64,000 nucleotides of DNA from Neobacillus rhizophilus (GTDB lineage Bacteria > Bacillota > Bacilli > Bacillales > Cytobacillaceae). A program made the position numbers and the translations under genes. This document shows, one piece after another, positions 1 through 8,763 of the stretch. The stretch spans positions 682,001 through 746,000 of the forward strand of contig NZ_JAGYPF010000001.1 in assembly GCF_018343535.1 (NCBI RefSeq), in the 5' to 3' direction. The notes beneath the pieces are model-generated. The model ran no database searches. It was not told where the DNA came from and saw only the letters and a program-made list of their open reading frames with translations. Position 1 is the stretch's first letter, and every line of letters starts with the position of its first letter.

Positions 1-82
1 TTCTAAAAAGAGAGGGTATTTATGGTGGGATACTTTATGGTTTTTCGTTATCTTTAGTGGTATGATCGTAGTAGTTTTTTAA
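1..82 (+). CDS. C-terminal end of a membrane protein (partial)
   Basis: An open frame enters from the left edge (codons from base 2) and stops with TAA at 80-82. The 26 visible residues end in a hydrophobic stretch (WWDTLWFFVIFSGMIVVVF) that looks like a last membrane helix. It ends 28 bases before corA. The family cannot be told from so short a tail. Confidence 0.4.
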   Translation, partial: SKKRGYLWWDTLWFFVIFSGMIVVVF

Positions 83-110
83 ACATTTGTGCGTTTTTTA
101 AGGAGTCATT

Positions 111-1061
111 ATGATTAGAACCGTTGCTATTAAAAACAATAAGGAAATCGTTAAAGACGTGGATATCATTCACTTGGTGAAAGGGAATTATAAGTGGTAC
201 TGGATTGATTTTAATCAGCCGACTGAAGAGGAAATTGAATTCCTAAGGGAGCCCCTATCCTTCCATCCACTAGCAATTGAAGATTGTATTCATCATTTAC
301 AAAGGCCGAAACTCGATTATTACGAAAACTATACCTTTTTTGTTACTCAATCCTTAAATCAGGAGACTATTTCAAAAGAAGAGGTGAATTTCTTTCTTAG
401 TGAGAACTATGTTGTTACGTTTCATCAAAGTCCCTCAATGGAAATAAACGAGGTCTGGAACCGGCTAATTCAATCTCCACACATTCAAAAATGGGACCCC
501 TCCCATGTGCTTTACAATATTATCGATAAAATGGTCGACAATTATTTCCCGCCCGTTTATAAGATTGAAGACCGCTTAAGTGAGATTGATGAGAATTCAA
601 CAGGAAGATCGATGGAGGTTTTGCTGGAGGATTTGTTTGATACTCGGCATCAGCTTCTATCGTTACGACATACGATTACACCGATGCGCGACCTAATCTA
701 TCGAATGTTAAATTCGCAGCGGATGACGGAAATGCAAGGGAAAATGGTTTACTTTTCCGATATTCATGACCATTTGTTGAAACTAACGGAAATGATTGAA
801 GCAAACAGGGAATTAACGACGGATATCCGGGACAGCTATATATCCATCAACTCCCACCAGACAAATCACGTTATGAAGGTCTTGACTGTCATCACAACCA
901 TTTTCATGCCGCTGACTTTTATTGCCGGCCTCTATGGAATGAACTTTCATTATATGCCAGAGCTTAATTGGAAATATGGTTATTTTGCTGTCCTTTTTCT
1001 GATGTTCCTAGTCGGGCTTTGGATGTTCTTATGGTTTAAGAAAAAAGGATGGTTTAAGTAA
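111..1061 (+). CDS. corA: CorA-family divalent cation (Mg2+) transporter
   Basis: 316 residues, the usual CorA length. A large acidic and helical N-terminal cytosolic domain is followed by two C-terminal membrane helices. The first helix ends in the signature GMN (about residues 276-278, context GLYGMNFHYMPE), which forms the selectivity loop of the pentameric channel; a short basic tail (KKKGWFK) follows the second helix. The start ATG follows AAGGAGTC. CorA proteins import Mg2+ (sometimes Co2+/Ni2+) across the cytoplasmic membrane. A rho-independent terminator follows directly, so the gene ends its transcription unit. No M-box or other Mg2+ leader is visible in the 28 bases upstream, but any upstream promoter lies outside the window. 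Confidence 0.93.
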   Translation: MIRTVAIKNNKEIVKDVDIIHLVKGNYKWYWIDFNQPTEEEIEFLREPLSFHPLAIEDCIHHLQRPKLDYYENYTFFVTQSLNQETISKEEVNFFLSENYVVTFHQSPSMEINEVWNRLIQSPHIQKWDPSHVLYNIIDKMVDNYFPPVYKIEDRLSEIDENSTGRSMEVLLEDLFDTRHQLLSLRHTITPMRDLIYRMLNSQRMTEMQGKMVYFSDIHDHLLKLTEMIEANRELTTDIRDSYISINSHQTNHVMKVLTVITTIFMPLTFIAGLYGMNFHYMPELNWKYGYFAVLFLMFLVGLWMFLWFKKKGWFK

Positions 1062-1065
1062 ATAA

Positions 1066-1099
1066 AGGGGTGTCCTTAATCTTTTGGGACACCCTCTTT
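1066..1099. terminator. Bidirectional terminator between corA and the DUF421 gene
   Basis: The stem GGGTGTCC (1068-1075) pairs with GGACACCC (1087-1094) around an 11-nt loop. A-rich and T-rich flanks on either side allow use by both convergent genes. Confidence 0.8.
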
Positions 1100-1119
1100 A
1101 AATCTCCATATGATATCAT

Positions 1120-1827
1120 TTAATTATCTTCTCCCGGATTGTAATAGTAAGGATCCCCCTTATGTTCCTTTATTACATCATTATCAATAAATAACTTCCC
1201 ATTTTCTAAATAAGTGGCTAATATGATGTTCTCCACTTTTTCACCTGTTTTTTCTACCTCGTTCATCAGCCAGCCTTGTTCTAATTGGAGATATTTTAGA
1301 TTATGATAAATAATTTGGCCGTCCATGATTAGTGGTATTGGGACATACTCCTTCTTCACCTTTAAATTTAAATCATTCGGCTGAATTGGCCGGTAATCTG
1401 ATTTGGGTATCACACTGATGCTGCCTGTTTCCTCCATTACAGCAAGATCAATATTTTGCGTATCCGTATACCCTTGCACCCTTAAATGCGATAATAATTC
1501 ATTCATCGGCATCCGAACCTTCTTCAGCCCTTTCCGATCAATATCACCATTGCGGATTAACACGGTAGGACTTTCATAGATGATCCATCTTAATTTATTA
1601 TTTAGCGATAAACGGATTAAAATTTTATATAAAATAACTAAAATGGCTCCATAAATTAATGCTTTCCCTAAATCATTTACCTCGACGGGAGTACTGATAA
1701 TATTGGTTAGGACAAAGATATACAGTAAATCAAAAGTATGCATTTGAGATACAGCTTTTTTCCCTGTCACCCTCAAATACAAATAGCCTGCAAGAAAAAC
1801 AATAAATGTACGGTAGATTAATTCCAA
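1120..1827 (-). CDS. DUF421 (YetF/YcaP-type) membrane protein
   Basis: 235 residues with three N-terminal membrane helices (about 1-85) and a C-terminal soluble domain. The motif LRVTGKKAVSQMHTFDLLY and the later LIRNGDIDRKGLKKVRM, followed by an LRVQGY segment, are typical of the DUF421 family, of which B. subtilis has several spore- and stress-related paralogues (YetF, YdfR, YrbG, YkjA). Biochemical function is unknown. The start is a TTG preceded by GGAGAG at seven bases; no ATG lies nearby. It is a single-gene unit convergent with corA and shares its terminator. Confidence 0.85.
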   Translation of the reverse strand: MELIYRTFIVFLAGYLYLRVTGKKAVSQMHTFDLLYIFVLTNIISTPVEVNDLGKALIYGAILVILYKILIRLSLNNKLRWIIYESPTVLIRNGDIDRKGLKKVRMPMNELLSHLRVQGYTDTQNIDLAVMEETGSISVIPKSDYRPIQPNDLNLKVKKEYVPIPLIMDGQIIYHNLKYLQLEQGWLMNEVEKTGEKVENIILATYLENGKLFIDNDVIKEHKGDPYYYNPGEDN

Positions 1828-1978
1828 TTTATCTCTCTCCTAACAATAGTAAACATACTATTTAGCTCGATGTTAGTATTAGATTTTTTTTTGCATCTAA
1901 ACCAGAAGCATTTTTATTAACATGGAAATTTAGATGTATAATAAAAAGGATCGCTATTTTAGAGAGGAGGACTTAATT

Positions 1979-3028
1979 GTGGCATATCCAAACACCGAAA
2001 ATACGATGGAGCTTTTAACAGAGTTAGTCTCCATTCCAAGCCCATCCGGCAACACGAATGAAGTGATTACCTTTGTTGAAAAATTCTTTGCTGAACTGCA
2101 GGTTGAAACGAAGAGAAATCGTAAAGGCGGCCTTATTGCAACATTGGAAGGCAAAGACAAAGGCCAGCACAGGATGCTGACCGCGCATGTGGATACACTC
2201 GGTGCCATGGTAAAGGAAATAAAATCTAATGGCAGACTGAAAATTGACCTGATTGGCGGATTTAAGTACAACTCGATCGAAGGTGAATACTGCCAAATTG
2301 AAACATCGAGCGGCAAGAAATTCACTGGGACCATCCTGATGCATCAAACATCCGTCCACGTTTACAAAGATGCCGGAAAAGCGGAACGGAATCAGGAGAA
2401 TATGGAAATTCGAATTGATGAGAAAGTACATACAGCAGAAGAAGTCCGCGCGCTTGGAATTGAAGTAGGAGATTTTGTTTCCTTTGACCCGCGCGTTGAG
2501 GTGACACCGAGCGGATATATCAAGTCTCGCCACTTGGATGATAAAGCGAGCGTGGCTGTTCTCCTGCAATTAATTAAACAAATTAAAACGGAGAACATCC
2601 TTCTACCTTACACAACGCATTTCCTAATTTCGAATAATGAGGAAATTGGCTATGGCGGCAATTCCAATATTACACCGGAAACGGTGGAATATTTAGCGGT
2701 GGATATGGGAGCAATGGGAGACGGACAGTTAACCGATGAATACACGGTATCCATATGTGTGAAGGATTCCAGCGGCCCATATCATTACGGCTTACGTAAA
2801 CATTTGGTGCAGCTTGCAGAAGCTAACAATGTTGGATATAAGCTTGATATTTATCCGCACTATGGGTCAGATGCCTCCGCTGCCATCCGTTCCGGACACG
2901 ATATTGTCCATGGATTAATCGGCCCCGGAATTGATTCATCACACGCGTTTGAACGGACCCACAAATCGTCACTAGAAAATACAGCCAAGCTCTTGTATCA
3001 TTACGTTCAATCTGAGCTAATTTTATAA
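1979..3028 (+). CDS. M42 family metallopeptidase (glutamyl/aminopeptidase type)
   Basis: Dinuclear-metal aminopeptidase of the M42 family, which form tetrahedral particles that trim peptides in the cytosol. Metal ligands expected for the family are visible in order: AHVDTLG, HLDDKAS, NNEEIGYGG, VDMGA and, near the end, a His in IDSSHAFERTH. The frame is open back to an ATG at 1934, but that has no ribosome site. GTG at 1979 follows AGAGGAGG at eight bases and is taken as the start (349 residues). Family members were once mis-annotated as endoglucanases. A terminator follows. The exact substrate preference cannot be read from sequence. Confidence 0.88.
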   Translation: MAYPNTENTMELLTELVSIPSPSGNTNEVITFVEKFFAELQVETKRNRKGGLIATLEGKDKGQHRMLTAHVDTLGAMVKEIKSNGRLKIDLIGGFKYNSIEGEYCQIETSSGKKFTGTILMHQTSVHVYKDAGKAERNQENMEIRIDEKVHTAEEVRALGIEVGDFVSFDPRVEVTPSGYIKSRHLDDKASVAVLLQLIKQIKTENILLPYTTHFLISNNEEIGYGGNSNITPETVEYLAVDMGAMGDGQLTDEYTVSICVKDSSGPYHYGLRKHLVQLAEANNVGYKLDIYPHYGSDASAAIRSGHDIVHGLIGPGIDSSHAFERTHKSSLENTAKLLYHYVQSELIL

Positions 3029-3061
3029 AACATTCTTAATTAAAAAGACCATTTGGACGGA

Positions 3062-3101
3062 TTGTCGAGAAAGAATTTTTTTCTCGGCAATTTTTTATTT
3101 T
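3062..3101 (+). terminator. Terminator of the M42 peptidase gene
   Basis: TTGTCGAGAAA (3062-3072) pairs with TTTCTCGGCAA (3080-3090), followed by a run of T. Confidence 0.8.
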
Positions 3102-3141
3102 GAACAGAATTTTTATTAATTGATTATCTCTGCTATAGGGC

Positions 3142-3275
3142 CTGTTGATTTCCGCTCCGGGCACTCGCTTTCCGCGGGGAGGTCCTGGAGCCTCCTCGGC
3201 GCTTAAAGCGCCTGCGGGGTCTCCAGTGACCTCTCTATCCCGCAGGAGTCGAGTGCCCTCCGCTCCAATCAACAG
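3142..3275 (+). repeat. 134-bp GC-rich interspersed repeat, copy 1
   Basis: Bounded by CTGTTGATT and AATCAACAG, a 9-bp terminal inverted repeat. The centre holds the palindromic core GGCGCTTAAAGCGCC and the motif CCTGCGGGGTCTCC. It is much more GC-rich than the surrounding DNA. A second copy of the same length lies inverted at 3560. The long open frames through both copies are by-products of base composition. Confidence 0.85.
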
Positions 3276-3309
3276 GGGTGCAAATCAATCTAAATTATCG
3301 CCACACACT

Positions 3310-3490
3310 TTTTCCAACCTTGCTAAAGACATTTTACCCCTTTTCAAAGATTGTTTTGTCATTAATAACCCAATTTTTTACAATCCAAAGACATTTCCAC
3401 TTCTTTCTTGGACTGTTTTGTCTTTAGTCCTTATTAAAGACATTTTAACCATTTTCAAAGGTCGATTTGTCTTTGAAGGACATTTCCTTC
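3310..3490 (+). repeat. Degenerate repeat of AAAGACATTTT...TTTTGTCTTT units
   Basis: Between the two 134-bp repeats, about four irregularly spaced motifs (near 3325, 3387, 3436 and 3476) read (A/G)AAGACATTT, each followed at a distance by TTTTGTC(T/A)TT, so each can fold on itself. The motif pair resembles the regular 52-bp array at 28683 (GAAGGACATTTT...TTTTGTCCTTC). No gene is seen from 3276 to 3559. Confidence 0.55.
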
Positions 3491-3559
3491 TTAGATTCCT
3501 TCGATTTTATCTTTTATTAGGGTCATGCATTGTGAGTTGAAGGTCTTTATTAAATACAC

Positions 3560-3693
3560 CTGTTGATTGGAGCGAAAGGCGCGAAGACTCCTGCGGGAGT
3601 ACGGGGCAGGGGAGACCCCGCAGGCGCTTTAGCGCCGAGGAGGCTCTCCGGCACGCCCGCGGAAAGCGAAGCGCCTGGAGCGCAAATCAACAG
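3560..3693 (-). repeat. 134-bp GC-rich interspersed repeat, copy 2 (inverted)
   Basis: Its reverse complement matches copy 1 along its length with scattered substitutions and has the same ends (CTGTTGATT...AATCAACAG) and size. The two copies face each other across 284 bp and could pair as one long hairpin in a transcript. Confidence 0.85.
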
Positions 3694-3770
3694 ACTTTTC
3701 AACAGCCTGTCCCCCCCAATTCCTTTTGAGTTTCTTAATAAAATTTAATAATTTATTAAGTTTTTATTTA

Positions 3771-3799
3771 TTGAGGCAGGACTAAAAGCTATTTATGAT
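3771..3799 (+). promoter_or_regulatory. Candidate promoter of the dlt operon
   Basis: TTGAGG (3771-3776), a 17-bp spacer and TATGAT (3794-3799), 67 bp before dltX. This is a plausible SigA-type promoter. In B. subtilis dlt is also driven by extracytoplasmic sigma factors, for which no clear site was recognised here. Confidence 0.5.
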
Positions 3800-3866
3800 T
3801 AGTTAGTAGATTAAAAAAATGGTTCATTTTAACTACATCAAAACAACAATATTGGAGGATTCACCA

Positions 3867-4016
3867 ATGATTGCTAGGTTAAAAGTTTTCTTTGCCAATC
3901 AAAAGATAAAATGGTTTGGCAGATTTTTTTATTACTTGCTTATCCTCCTTTTATTATTCTTTATGTATGGCTTCAACGACGCAAGCGCAGGTGCTTATAT
4001 TTATAACGATTTTTAA
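3867..4016 (+). CDS. dltX: DltX, small membrane protein for teichoic acid D-alanylation
   Basis: 49 residues: a basic N-terminus, one membrane helix (FFYYLLILLLLFFMYGF) and a short C-terminus ending in AGAYIYNDF. The conserved C-terminal end of DltX is thought to act as the D-alanine carrier or acceptor peptide at DltB. The open frame begins upstream, but ATG 3867 follows TTGGAGG and gives the normal DltX length. It lies 15 bp before dltA, the standard first position of the operon. Confidence 0.93.
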   Translation: MIARLKVFFANQKIKWFGRFFYYLLILLLLFFMYGFNDASAGAYIYNDF

Positions 4017-4031
4017 CGGGAGGCATCCAAG

Positions 4032-5549
4032 ATGAAAATGTTATCAACCATTCAGAGCTTTGCAATTTCAAATCCAAATACATTGGCATATATCTCTCCC
4101 ACTGAAGAAATCACTTATGGTGAGTTATGGAGACAATCTGAACAAGTAGGAGCATATCTTCTTAACGAAATGAATGAAAGAAAAACTCCTGTAATTGTTT
4201 ACGGCCATATGGATGCTTCCATGATTAGTTCTTTTTTGGGCTGCGTAAAAGCGGGATTAGCCTATATCCCTGTTGATACCTCCATTCCAATCGAAAGAAT
4301 CATGACGATCATCAGCCGTTCCCATGCGGAATTGGTTATCAATACAACTGGGTTGGACCTTGATTTTGACAATCTTCCTGTCACGACTGTAAATTTTGAA
4401 AAAATCATGGCCGAACAGGTAACAACTACCCCTATTCATGTTGAAAATTGGGTTGACGGTGATGAAAACTATTACATTATTTATACATCGGGCAGTACGG
4501 GCAATCCAAAAGGTGTGCAGATTTCCGCCAATAACCTGCAAAGCTTTGTCGATTGGATTTTGAATGACTTTCCAATCACAAGAAATCAGCGGTTTTTAAA
4601 TCAGGCTCCCTACTCTTTTGATCTTTCCGTAATGGACCTATATCCAGCGCTTGCAAGCGGAGGGACTATTTTCGCGATTACAAAAGAGATGATTGCCAAG
4701 CCAAAGCTGCTATTCGAAGCATTAGCAAAATCAAAAACAGAGGTCTGGACCTCAACTCCATCTTTCGTGCAAATGTGCTTAATGGATCCATCCTTTAACC
4801 TAGAGCTTTTACCGGAACTGCGGATATTCTTATTTTGCGGTGAGATCTTGCCGTCAACGATTTGTCAGCAGTTAATGGAACGATTCCCTAAAGCTAGGAT
4901 TTATAACACCTACGGGCCTACGGAAGCAACGGTTGCGGTCACTTCAGTTGAGGTAACTGCAGAATTGCTTGAAGCAAATCCTAATCTGCCAATCGGAAAA
5001 CCTAAAGCAGATACCAAGATTTTCATTGTCGATGAAAACGGCACCCTTGTCTCACCGGGAGAAAAAGGTGAGATGATTATTATCGGTCCAAGTGTAAGTA
5101 AAGGCTATCTTGAAGAAAAAGAGCTGACTGAAAAAGCATTTCTTCAAATCGATGATAAACAGGCCTATCGAACAGGTGACGCTGCCTTTATCGACGAAAA
5201 AGGTTTTATTTTCTACAAAGGCAGAATGGATTTTCAAATCAAACTGCACGGCTACCGGATGGAATTGGAGGAGATTGAACATCATATTGCCAATTCCAAA
5301 TATGTTAAATCCGCAGCGGTAGTGCCTATATACAACAATGACAAAATAGAGTATTTACTGGCAGCCATCATCCCTACTTCTCATGAGTTTGAAAAGGAAT
5401 TTCAGTTGACCAATGCTATCAAAAAAGAGCTCAGTGAGATATTGCCCGTCTATATGATTCCGAGAAAGTTCTCTTATTTTGAAGAACTGCCGATGACAGC
5501 TAACGGAAAAATGGATCGCAAAAAATTTAAGGAATTGGTATTGCAATGA
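4032..5549 (+). CDS. dltA: D-alanine--[D-alanyl carrier protein] ligase DltA
   Basis: Cytosolic adenylating enzyme (505 residues) that activates D-alanine with ATP and loads it onto the phosphopantetheine arm of DltC. The P-loop-like A3 motif YTSGSTGNPKGV is at about 151-162, and further core motifs NTYGPTEATV and YRTGD are visible, with the C-terminal lysine motif NGKMDRKKF at the end. Start ATG 4032 follows GGGAGG. Stop overlaps the dltB start (ATGA), indicating translational coupling. Confidence 0.96.
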   Translation: MKMLSTIQSFAISNPNTLAYISPTEEITYGELWRQSEQVGAYLLNEMNERKTPVIVYGHMDASMISSFLGCVKAGLAYIPVDTSIPIERIMTIISRSHAELVINTTGLDLDFDNLPVTTVNFEKIMAEQVTTTPIHVENWVDGDENYYIIYTSGSTGNPKGVQISANNLQSFVDWILNDFPITRNQRFLNQAPYSFDLSVMDLYPALASGGTIFAITKEMIAKPKLLFEALAKSKTEVWTSTPSFVQMCLMDPSFNLELLPELRIFLFCGEILPSTICQQLMERFPKARIYNTYGPTEATVAVTSVEVTAELLEANPNLPIGKPKADTKIFIVDENGTLVSPGEKGEMIIIGPSVSKGYLEEKELTEKAFLQIDDKQAYRTGDAAFIDEKGFIFYKGRMDFQIKLHGYRMELEEIEHHIANSKYVKSAAVVPIYNNDKIEYLLAAIIPTSHEFEKEFQLTNAIKKELSEILPVYMIPRKFSYFEELPMTANGKMDRKKFKELVLQ

Positions 5550-6712
5550 CACCATATGGTTCTTTTACATTCTTTATCATCCTTGCTGTACTTTTAACGC
5601 CAACTGCTGTTATGGGACTTATGGGAAAAAGATTTCACACCTACAATATGGTTATAACGGTTGTTGCCCTAGGCTTAATCTTTGCTTCATCCCTTAAGCA
5701 GGCTGCGGCCTTAAGTCTATTTACCGTTTGGCAGTTAGTAATAATACAGTCATATATTTCTTACCGAAAAAAGAGCAATAGTAATGGCGTCTTTTATGGG
5801 GCCGTGATTCTATCGATTTTACCGCTTGTTCTTTCCAAGCTGCTGCCCTATTTTTCGGAGGTTAATTTCATCGGTTTCCTAGGAATTTCTTATCTAACTT
5901 TTAAGGGCACACAATTAGTGATGGAAACAAGGGACGGACTGATCAAGAAAAACCCTCCCCTTTCTCGTCTGCTCTATTTTATCTTGTTTTTCCCGACTAT
6001 TTCATCAGGCCCGATTGACCGCTATCGCCGTTTTGAAAAAGATATGGACCTTGAAATACAGGGTGAACAATATAAATTGTTGCTCTATGAAGGAATCAAT
6101 AAAATTTTTCGTGGTTTCCTATATAAATACATTATCGGATACTCTATTAATCACTATTTTATAGCCAATTTGAGATTTATTGCTCACAGTCATCTTGAGA
6201 ATCATCTTTATTATATGTATGCTTACAGCCTTTACCTATTTTTTGATTTTGCCGGTTATAGTGCGTTTGCAGTTGGTGTCAGCTATATTATGGGGATTAA
6301 ATCACCGGAAAACTTTAATAAGCCTTTTCTCAGCAGGAACATTAAAGATTTCTGGAACCGCTGGCATATGAGCCTTTCTTTTTGGTTTAGGGACTATGTC
6401 TATATGAGATTTGTCTTTTGGATGACTAAGAAGAAATGGACAAAAAACAGAAACCTGCTCTCAAACCTTGGTTACATTCTGCTGTTTTTATTAATGGGAG
6501 TCTGGCACGGCCTTGAGATGCAATATATCATTTATGGAATTTACCACGCTGTATTAATGGTTGCCTATAATTCTTTTGAGCAGTTGAATAAAAAGCATAA
6601 ATGGTGGCCGCAAAATAAATGGACCAATGTCATCTCAATTGTGATTACCTTCCATTTCATTTGCTTTGGTTTTTATATTTTCTCTGGACAATTATTTCAT
6701 AAAGGAGCTTGA
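5546..6712 (+). CDS. dltB: DltB, membrane-bound O-acyltransferase
   Basis: 388-residue polytopic membrane protein of the MBOAT family that passes D-alanine across the membrane for attachment to lipoteichoic acid. Visible family marks include FFPTISSGPIDRYRRF, the tract FWNRWHMSLSFWFRDYVY and the catalytic His in LLMGVWHGLEMQYIIYG. It overlaps dltA by four bases and ends just before dltC. Confidence 0.96.
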   Translation: MTPYGSFTFFIILAVLLTPTAVMGLMGKRFHTYNMVITVVALGLIFASSLKQAAALSLFTVWQLVIIQSYISYRKKSNSNGVFYGAVILSILPLVLSKLLPYFSEVNFIGFLGISYLTFKGTQLVMETRDGLIKKNPPLSRLLYFILFFPTISSGPIDRYRRFEKDMDLEIQGEQYKLLLYEGINKIFRGFLYKYIIGYSINHYFIANLRFIAHSHLENHLYYMYAYSLYLFFDFAGYSAFAVGVSYIMGIKSPENFNKPFLSRNIKDFWNRWHMSLSFWFRDYVYMRFVFWMTKKKWTKNRNLLSNLGYILLFLLMGVWHGLEMQYIIYGIYHAVLMVAYNSFEQLNKKHKWWPQNKWTNVISIVITFHFICFGFYIFSGQLFHKGA

Positions 6713-6717
6713 TTAAG

Positions 6718-6954
6718 ATGGAATTCAAAAATGAAGTGATTTCTTTGTTGGCAGAAATTTGTCAGGACGATATTGTGAAGGAAAATCCGGATATTGATTT
6801 ATTTGATGCCGGTTTATTAGATTCATTTGGAACAGTCGAACTGCTTGTTCAAGCCGAGGAACGTTTCGGTATTACTGTTCCGATTACAGAATTTGATCGT
6901 GAAACATGGAATACACCGAATCAAATTGCCATTCAGCTGGCTGATTTAAAATGA
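6718..6954 (+). CDS. dltC: D-alanyl carrier protein DltC
   Basis: 78-residue acyl-carrier-type protein. The phosphopantetheine attachment serine is Ser36 in DAGLLDSFGTVELL. ATG 6718 is preferred over an in-frame TTG at 6709, because AAGGAG sits about ten bases before the ATG but touches the TTG. The 3' end overlaps dltD by four bases. Confidence 0.95.
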   Translation: MEFKNEVISLLAEICQDDIVKENPDIDLFDAGLLDSFGTVELLVQAEERFGITVPITEFDRETWNTPNQIAIQLADLK

Positions 6955-8147
6955 AAAAAGCCTTATTTTCTCCCATCCTCATAGCCTTTCTTGGATTGGT
7001 TATGATCATTGGGATACCCAATAATTGGATTATCAGTATGATTCCCAAAAACAGGGTCGCACAATCTGCAACAGAGTTAAACCCATTTATGTTTCAAGGT
7101 AAGTATGTTCAAGATAAGATGCTTGAAGATCCTCGTTATTTACCTATTTATGGGTCTTCTGAGCTTGCAAGGCTTGACCGTTTCCACCCGAATAATTATT
7201 TTCAAGAAACCGGTGCAGATTTTACCCCTTTTCTTGTTGGCCGGGGAGGAATGGAATCATTAATCCATTTTTTAAATTTTTCCGAGCATGCCCATCAGCT
7301 AAAAGGCAAGAAGTTAGTTTTTGTTCTGTCCCCACAATGGTTTCAGCCTGAAGGTACAGACGAAACTCATTTTGTTCCAAACTATTCCTCTTTACAGGGA
7401 TATGATTTAGCCTTTAACAAAAATATCAATCCAGAGCTTAAGAAAAAGGCTATGAAACGTCTTTTACAGTTCTCTCCTGTACAAAACGATCCGATTCTTT
7501 CTACTATGTACCGGGCGGAATTGACAAAAGATCCGTGGATAAAACGGGAAAGTTACCTGGTGCGTCCGATTGCGTTCACATATCGGGAATTATTGGAGAA
7601 GAAAGACCTTTATTATACGTTAGCGGGTGGGTTTTCAAGCAAACGGGACATTAGTCCTTCGGTTAAAAATAAATCATGGACTGAATTAGCGGAACAGGCA
7701 GACCGATATGGTGAGAAAAGAGCAACGAATAATGCCTTCTATATTAGTAACTATCAGTATAATAAAATTCGAAAATTATTGCCTTCATTAAAAAACTCAA
7801 AAACAGGTGCTTCTTATGGCAAATCACCTGAATACGATGATTTTGAACTTGTTCTTGATCTTTTAAAGGATTCAGGGGCAGAACCATTATTTATATCTGT
7901 TCCGGTCAATGGTAAATGGTATGACTATACTGATTTCCCTCAAGAAGGTCGAACCGCCTACTACGATCGTATTAAGAAGCAAATTGAGGCGAACGACTTT
8001 CGGGTTGCCGATTTCTCCAATCATGAATACGACCCCTACTTTATGAAGGATACTATTCATATTGGCTGGAAAGGCTGGGTTTATGTTGATAAAGCTATTA
8101 AAGATTTCTATGATGGACATGAAAATACTTCAGTAGCCTTGGAATAG
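6951..8147 (+). CDS. dltD: DltD, D-alanyl transfer protein
   Basis: 398 residues with one N-terminal membrane anchor (about 5-27) and an extracytoplasmic SGNH-like domain. The catalytic serine motif is YGSSELAR and a late His lies in KDTIHIGWKGW. In the family it acts on the outer face with DltB/DltX, transferring D-alanine to teichoic acids. Last gene of dltXABCD. Confidence 0.95.
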   Translation: MKKALFSPILIAFLGLVMIIGIPNNWIISMIPKNRVAQSATELNPFMFQGKYVQDKMLEDPRYLPIYGSSELARLDRFHPNNYFQETGADFTPFLVGRGGMESLIHFLNFSEHAHQLKGKKLVFVLSPQWFQPEGTDETHFVPNYSSLQGYDLAFNKNINPELKKKAMKRLLQFSPVQNDPILSTMYRAELTKDPWIKRESYLVRPIAFTYRELLEKKDLYYTLAGGFSSKRDISPSVKNKSWTELAEQADRYGEKRATNNAFYISNYQYNKIRKLLPSLKNSKTGASYGKSPEYDDFELVLDLLKDSGAEPLFISVPVNGKWYDYTDFPQEGRTAYYDRIKKQIEANDFRVADFSNHEYDPYFMKDTIHIGWKGWVYVDKAIKDFYDGHENTSVALE

Positions 8148-8220
8148 ACAGTGCTAGAATAATGGCGGATAAATCTGTATAATATACCTGAACAAATAAT
8201 CATCGCTAGGAGATGAAGGA

Positions 8221-8430
8221 ATGTTTTCCAACATTGGAGTACCCGGATTAATTTTGATCTTAATTGTTGCGTTAGTTATTTTTGGTCCAAATAAACTGCC
8301 GGAAATTGGCCGTGCCTTTGGTAAGTCCATCCGTGAATTTAAAAATGCCACCAGCGGAATTGCTGATGATATTAAGGCAGAAATACATGAAGACATTAAA
8401 GAGGCGAAAAAAGTCGACATTACAAAATAA
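8221..8430 (+). CDS. tatA: Twin-arginine translocase subunit TatA/TatE
   Basis: 69 residues: a short N-terminal membrane helix, the hinge [17 protein letters not shown] and an amphipathic helix followed by a charged tail, all typical TatA. It would form the pore for folded proteins exported with RR signal peptides. TATAAT at 8178-8183 (weak -35) could serve as its promoter; ribosome site AGGAG/AAGG precedes the ATG. No tatC is in the window, so it is a stand-alone tatA. Confidence 0.92.
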   Translation: MFSNIGVPGLILILIVALVIFGPNKLPEIGRAFGKSIREFKNATSGIADDIKAEIHEDIKEAKKVDITK

Positions 8431-8460
8431 TCCAAAAAACAAGGCTGTCTCAAAACACAA

Positions 8461-8492
8461 GGGCTTGACCCGTGGTGAGTCAGCCCTTTTTT
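8461..8492 (+). terminator. Terminator after tatA
   Basis: GGGCTTGAC (8461-8469) pairs with GTCAGCCC (8479-8486) with one bulged base, followed by six T. Confidence 0.7.
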
Positions 8493-8499
8493 CTAGTCA

Positions 8500-8625
8500 T
8501 TATCTTCTTGATTTTTCTGCCAGTCCCTGGAGTTGATTCATGAGTTTTTTACGGGACTTGTCATTCCGCATTAAATACGCAGCCCCTAATGCTACGGTTG
8601 TCATCATTAATTTTTTTCGATCCAT
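8500..8625 (-). CDS. Small basic protein, DUF3918/YrzQ-like
   Basis: 41 residues beginning MDRKKLMMTTVALGAAYLMR and ending in a lysine/arginine-rich tail (QLQGLAEKSRR). GGGAGG precedes the second of two close ATGs by seven bases, which sets the start. A short hydrophobic segment suggests membrane or spore association. Similar small proteins are scattered through Bacillaceae; the family name is a tentative recognition and the function is unknown. Confidence 0.65.
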   Translation of the reverse strand: MDRKKLMMTTVALGAAYLMRNDKSRKKLMNQLQGLAEKSRR

Positions 8626-8717
8626 ACCCATACCTCCCTTTCATGTCTCCCTTTTAAAATTCCCCTTTGACAAGCTTTTAATAATGTAATTTTTATATTG
8701 GTATAAAAACTCAATAG

Positions 8718-8747
8718 AAAAAGCCAACTAAAAAAATTGGCTTTTTT
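8718..8747 (-). terminator. Terminator of the secreted helical protein gene
   Basis: AAAAAGCCAA (8718-8727) pairs with TTGGCTTTTT (8737-8746); T-rich tract on the minus-strand side. Confidence 0.7.
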
Positions 8748-8763
8748 CTTTAAGATTATTTTT

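Noticed and set aside
3145-3748. Long open frames through the two GC-rich 134-bp repeats
   Set aside because: They result from high GC in repeated DNA, exist on both strands, have no ribosome sites and end in unrelated flanking sequence.
3819-3866. N-terminal extension of DltX from ATG 3819
   Set aside because: No ribosome site at 3819, whereas TTGGAGG precedes ATG 3867 and gives the normal DltX size.
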